Origin: Dryas octopetala
Taxonomy: Eukaryota > Streptophyta > Magnoliopsida > Rosales > Rosaceae
NCBI GenBank assembly: GCA_963921425.1
Contig: OY992834.1
Coordinates: 15,688,164 to 15,752,163, forward strand
DNA: 64,000 nt
Reading direction: 5' to 3'
In this document: one piece after another, positions 59,201 to 64,000 of the stretch
How the letters are laid out: every line of letters begins with the position of its first letter
Position numbering within the stretch: the first letter of the stretch is position 1
The notes under the pieces: model-generated
Database searches by the model: none
What the model was told of the DNA's origin: nothing
Seen by the model: only the letters and a program-made list of their open reading frames with translations
Translations under genes and position numbers: made by a program

Positions 59201-62200
59201 ACTTTAAGAAGATGCTCGCTGTTTTAGTCACTTATCTAATGTCTATAAACTCTGTATCTTATGTTAGCCCTCATTAAATGTACATTGCAGGTGTTGCAGA
59301 TTTTGTTGATCAAAACCGTAAGAATTTTTCGAAGATCAGTGCAATCTTCCTCAGTTTAGTAAGACCAATGCCCTGGTTTAGATTTTTCTATTTATTCTTT
59401 AGTTTTGATTACACTGTGACACTATTTAATTGCCTCTTTCACCATGATTTAACATTTGTTAGTTTATGTCTAAGACATTAAAAGATAGTGTCGGTTGTTT
59501 GCATGTGTAGCCCATTGGTAATTCTGTGGTTTATGGGTTTCACATATTTTTGGGCATTATTCTCGTGGTTTTATTGAAATCTGTGATTTATAAACTTATG
59601 GTATTTACAGATTAATCTTTCTCCTTCCCTGATCCTTTTGTATATTTAGACCAGTTTAAGACAACTGAGATCTTCAGGTATTTGACATCAATTAACTTAA
59701 ATAAAGAAGATTTGGAATCAGACTCATCCTTTCCCACTTGTTTGTTGCTGGGTCAGGGAACGGCACCCGGAAAGCTGCACCGTGTGCAAATGTTTTAGTG
59801 TCAGGTACATACATGATGGAACATAAGAATCTTTGGAATATGAAGTGGCCTTTACATACCAATATATTGATATAGACAGCTATTTTGAGAGGCAACAAAA
59901 GGTGGGAATGCAAGTTGAAGGTGCCAAGAAATTGAAGAAAGAACATATGCTAAACTTTTTTACAAAACATAGTTGAGATAAGCAAGTATCATTGTCCTGT
60001 TATATGTTGATTATTTTAGTCAAAGTTGACTTGGTTCCAATCCATCTCTTGTTTGAAGATCAACCTTGGCATCTCCTCGATGTGTATATGGGCTTACCTA
60101 TGGGCAGTCCTTCTGGATCAAAGTCTTTATGGAACCCAGTTGTGGAAAGGATCAAGAGGAGATTAGTGGGTTATATGAGACACTACTAATCTAAAGGTGG
60201 CTGGCTCACACTTATTGAAGGTATATTCTCTAACCTTCCAGTCATTTTATTTATCACTTTTGCCTATCATGACCTCGGTGGCTAAGAAGTTAGAACAACT
60301 TCAAAGGGATTTCCTCTGGAAAAATGGAGAGGCCTGCTTCAGACTTCATCTGATTGGTTGAGACCTAGTTGTTAGGCCTATTAGGAAGGGGGACTTAGCA
60401 TTAAACCATTGAAGCCTCATCAAGTTTTTCTTGGAAATGGTTGTGGAGATCTAATTTGGAATGAGGTAAGCTGTGGACAAAACTAATAGGAGGCAAATAT
60501 GGTAAAGCGGGCTGGAGGTATTCCAGGGAGGTTATCTTTTTCCTTCAGAACAGTGTTTGGAAAGTATCAGGGAAGGTTGGGGTGCCTTTTTCAGACTCAT
60601 TAGGTTCAAGGTAGGGGATGGTAGCCTGGTTCACTTTCGGTCAGATGTCTGGTGTGGAGATCGGCTGTTAGCATATTTCTTCCCTGCACTTTTCAATTTC
60701 GCAATGAACAAACTGCCCATGGTTTGGGACATTCCTTTCCTCAGAAACCTGCATGGTAGGGAAGTAGGTCAGTTAACAGATTTCCTTGAGCTTCTGTATA
60801 AGCATTCTCTTTCTCTACTTTTCAAGATGTGCTTAGATGGTCTGTGGGATCCAAAGGGGTGTTTGAAGTTTGTAGTTTCTACAGGAGAGGCTCTCAGGAG
60901 TCATTATTCCTGACTGATGGCTGTCTGGTGAACTAAAGGTGGCATTCTTTGATTAGTCTTTGACGTGGTGTAGAATCCTCACTTTTGATAATTGGAGAAA
61001 GAGGAGGATCAACTTAGTCAACATACTATATGTGCAAAAACACCATGGAATCAATGGATCACCCTCTGCTTCAATTTCAGGTGGCTTCGGAGTTGTGGTC
61101 TTCTTTCCTCAAATTTTTTGTGTTCAGAGTAGATCAGTTCAGGAATTCCTTTGGGCTTTGAGGGGTTTAGAGTTATTAGGGGTTTTGTACTATTGGCTGA
61201 CCGCTTCCTTGTCTATTTGGTGACCTATATGGAGGAAAAGAAACAGTAGATGTTTCGAGGATACAGAGGTACCAATTGGGGTCCTCAAGCATTCTATTTT
61301 GTGCTGTCCTTTTGGATCACTAGGAGCCTTTCTTTTGATTCCCTTGTGGAGTTTTGGAGTAACCTCAGACTGTAATTCTATGGTTTTCATTTTCTGGTCT
61401 CCTTTGTACCTAAGTTTTAGTTTTGTTATTCATGGTTTTTTGTGAATGAATTTGACTTGTCAAAAAAAGAATAATGTTCTGGTGCTGTTTATGGTTTCAA
61501 AGTCTATTATATTATATTGCATTCTGCTTAATTATTTATGATTTCATACGTAGTTCCTTGTCATGTTTCACTAATTTGTTTATGATGTTTTGACAATACG
61601 ACGATCATGTTAAAATTAAAAAAATGTAAACTCAGTTGTCACAATGTTCTCATTTCTTCAAAATGAGGAAGTTAAAAACTTGCTTCGAACATTAGTTCAA
61701 ATTCTTTAGTGTACATATCCTTGCAGAAGTTTAATTTTAATTTTTTTTGCATGTGTCTGGTCTTCAATGAATCTTGTAGGAAATCTTTGTTTCTTTCAGT
61801 TGAAAGTACATATATTGTAAACCTTTAATATTATGATGGTTATTCAGGTGCCATGGATTCAAGTTAGCAGGTCAAGGTCACTGCTGTTGATGGTTAAACC
61901 TGCAGTTTTTCTTGTGGCTATTGGAATGGGAGTGTACAATCTTCACTCTAATTTTCTTAGTATTTTATTGGTTTCACTAGTTCCATGCTTCAATACAATA
62001 GTAGAAATTTTAATATTTTTTTCATCACTCATTATGTTTATTTGTATTTATTCACTTTAAAATTTACAAGTACTATGCATCCAATTCTAGGACTTTATAT
62101 TTACTTCTAGTCAGTCTAGTTCATTTCATGCAGAATGTTTAAGGAGAGGCATCCCCTTCTCATTTAAAGATATTGAAACTTGGTAATGAATTTTTTGGGA

Positions 62201-63415
62201 CTGCTCATGATGCTTTCATAAACATTCACTAGTCCATAGGATTTAAGATATTCTTTTCTACCTTAATTCTCACTGAATCACACTAGTTGGCACATAGAAG
62301 CTTCATTTTAGATTTCCACCAACACTTTCATATGTTCCAACTTTGAAATTAAAGATGTTGATTGTTGGTCCTTTCTAGCAATAATAATTTCCCTACAACA
62401 GCAGACATTCCCTGAGAATTTACTTGGCATTGAAAATTGTAGAATTAATTTCGAAACCAAAATGTTACTGTGTGGTCTTCTGATTGCACTTGTGTCCAAT
62501 ATCTTTTTAAATCCCTTGGTGCACTCAACATTTGTAGATTTGTTTGATATTCTTCACCTGAGGGTGTTCTAAAGAGCCACACTTTAATTTTGGGTCAGAA
62601 AAGCAAAAGATAATGTAATGTATTTGGATTGCGCAATCACAATATAGGTGTCTTAATAAGTTGATTTGATCAAATACATTGGCTTTATTGACAAGAACTA
62701 TCTTGTATTGCAGACTTCTGCATCTCATCTTGTTAGCCTTTAATGCTCTTTCTGTAAAGAGCCTCTCAGCTCTCTCTGGTGGTAGTCGATCAATGTTTTC
62801 CAAAAAAGAAAATGGCACTGCTGTTCTCCTTGTTGCGAGCCAGGTGAGAGACGTGTGCTCTCAAGCTAATACTTTTTCCATCTATATGACAGATCTATCG
62901 TGCAAAAATCTTTGTGCTTCTATTTTCTTTTAAAAATCTTACTTTCTTTGACCACTAATGAACTGTGTTTGCCCTCCAACTCTTGAACTTCCCATCCTTA
63001 GTGAAGATGTGACTTGATTCAGACCTCTTGTTGGGAAAGTGACTTTATTATTTAGGATGACTGTGAACTTTTGACTTTGTAAGAAGCAGATGCTTAATAA
63101 ATATTGTAGGGCTTTTCTTTAATGAATTACTGAGGCTTGATGCATTGGCATGGTTTTGGCAGAAAACTCTACCTGTAATGGTGGCTGTAGTGGAGCAACT
63201 AGGTGGAGCACTGGGTGAATCTGGTTTGCTTGTTCTTCCTTGTGTTGCAGCACACTTAAATCAGGTTCTTATATCCATTCATCTGTGTCTCATTTTCTTA
63301 ATTATTTCTTTTCAACTGACAAAAAATGTTATTAATGCAGATTATATTGGACTCTATTCTTGTTAACTTCTGGCTTCGCAAGGATCTCCCAACCAACAAT
63401 GCCAAGGTATCTTGA
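53272..63415 (+). CDS. BASS4: Chloroplast sodium/metabolite cotransporter, BASS4 type
   Basis: Exons: 53272-53439, 53667-53772, 53876-53983, 54078-54145, 55040-55118, 56030-56088, 56206-56274, 56444-56557, 58281-58302, 59291-59358, 61848-61933, 62714-62843, 63163-63264 and 63341-63415. They total 1254 bases and 417 residues, in frame with GT-AG borders. Residues 1-50 look like a transit peptide. The hydrophobic core (about nine helices) carries the BASS4 words NFLPLALVGGVALG, NPTLGCLADTYS, FIISGLTL, IFCCMPTTLSSGVALT, NSALALAMTVISNLLGI, PWIQVSRSRSLLL, LPVMVAVVEQLGGALGES and LVLPCVAAHLNQ. BASS proteins are plastid-envelope Na+-coupled carriers for organic anions. The substrate of BASS4 is, to my knowledge, not settled. 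A donor at 63407 could bypass the stop into an exon not found here. Confidence 0.93.
59985..61475 (+). mobile_element. 5'-truncated LINE-1 in BASS4 intron 10, sense orientation
   Basis: Forward frames give DVYMGLPMGSPSGSKSLWN, then VVERIKRRLVGY and GGLSIKPLKPHQ, the C-terminal reverse transcriptase of plant LINE-1. VWKSIREGWGAFFRLIRFKVGDG-like text, DVWCGDRLL and ALFNFAMNKL follow, then the zinc-binding domain. It ends GACTTGTCAAAAAAAG at about 61470, the usual LINE-1 3' end and A tail. Stops and frameshifts are numerous. It makes up most of the 2.5-kb intron and does not disturb the splice sites. Confidence 0.88.
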
Positions 63416-64000
63416 TGGCTCATGATAGTTACTGAGTGTGAAATCTTTGCAAAGCTTAATGTGCTTTCTTTGTGCCATGGTTGCAACTTGCAAGTAGATA
63501 TTTAGCTTATTACTTTAAAAGGTTTAGTTCGATATGATTGTGCAATGAGATTATTCTGTGTCTTTATTTACATGTATTTTGTTGCCTATATAATGTACCC
63601 ATAAAAAAGAAGAGAGAGAGAGAGAGAGAGAGATTATTTCCTAGATCTTGTGTTTTCAAATCTTACTTGAAAGGTAATTTACCTTAAACGACTATTTTTA
63701 TGGAAATCTTGGGTTTTATTCAAACAAGTTTCTTAAATCACAAAGGAGATTCATCATCTCTTTCCTACAATGGAATAAATCTATGGCTGTCTCTCAACCC
63801 TGTTACTTGTTAAGAGTTATTTCTCCCACAATCAACAATCGAAGTTAGAAGTGTTGGGAACATAATTTAAGATTTTGCTTGTTTTCATAGCAGAAATTTC
63901 ATTGCCAGAACAACATATCACCTTCTATTGAATGAGTATTGCCTTGGCCGTCACAGCCTTTGTTATGGAAATAATCTCTCTCAAAAAATTTGATGGATCA
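63416..64000. other. Downstream region of BASS4
   Basis: This stretch holds a (GA)n tract at 63611-63632 and otherwise AT-rich DNA. No further exon was recognised, but an additional 3' exon of BASS4 or its polyadenylation region could lie here or beyond the window. Confidence 0.4.

Overview
This window is nuclear DNA of a flowering plant, most likely a woody eudicot. The genes are spaced and rich in introns with GT-AG borders. Coding islands are separated by AT-rich DNA full of miniature inverted-repeat transposons, 5'-truncated LINE-1 copies, LTR-element debris and long CT/GA microsatellites. Species cannot be fixed from the sequence alone. All exon models were built by hand from splice signals, reading-frame continuity and remembered family motifs. 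No alignment was run.

Layout. 0-3 kb: a reverse-strand LINE-1 tail and unassigned DNA. 3-4 kb: a LITTLE ZIPPER gene (ZPR3/4 type), forward, with a spliced leader and microsatellites on both sides. 4.2-12.2 kb: a complete ten-exon plastid-type M18 aspartyl aminopeptidase, reverse. 12.7-25 kb: transposon-rich DNA with a hAT MITE, a decayed LTR element, foldback elements, a Mutator-type MITE, two exon-like remnants and pieces of a dispersed repeat called here family X. 25.9-28.4 kb: an inverted pseudogene copy of part of the BASS4 gene, abutting an intronless divergent NAC gene. 29-36.7 kb: family X copy B, Mutator-type MITEs with exact 9-bp target duplications, and two F-box gene fragments in inverted orientation. 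37.6-41 kb: a potato-inhibitor-I gene, forward, and an EDM3/AIPP1-like RRM gene, reverse. 41-53 kb: a 1.6-kb hAT-like element, family X copies C and D, an LTR with primer-binding site, and a second LINE-1. 53.3-63.4 kb: a complete fourteen-exon chloroplast BASS4-type transporter, forward, with a third LINE-1 in its tenth intron.

Well-supported genes are ZPR, DAP, NAC, potato inhibitor I, AIPP1/EDM3-like and BASS4. They are not functionally clustered, as is usual in plant chromosomes. The most interesting structures are: (1) duplication of BASS4 introns and exons 11-12 in inverted orientation 35 kb away, where the pasted DNA supplies the last codons and stop of the NAC gene; (2) family X, repeated about four times, with a conserved TATA region and an exon-like block for a basic protein that I do not recognise; and (3) a related locus at 53.1 kb that preserves the empty sites of two MITEs found at 32 kb.
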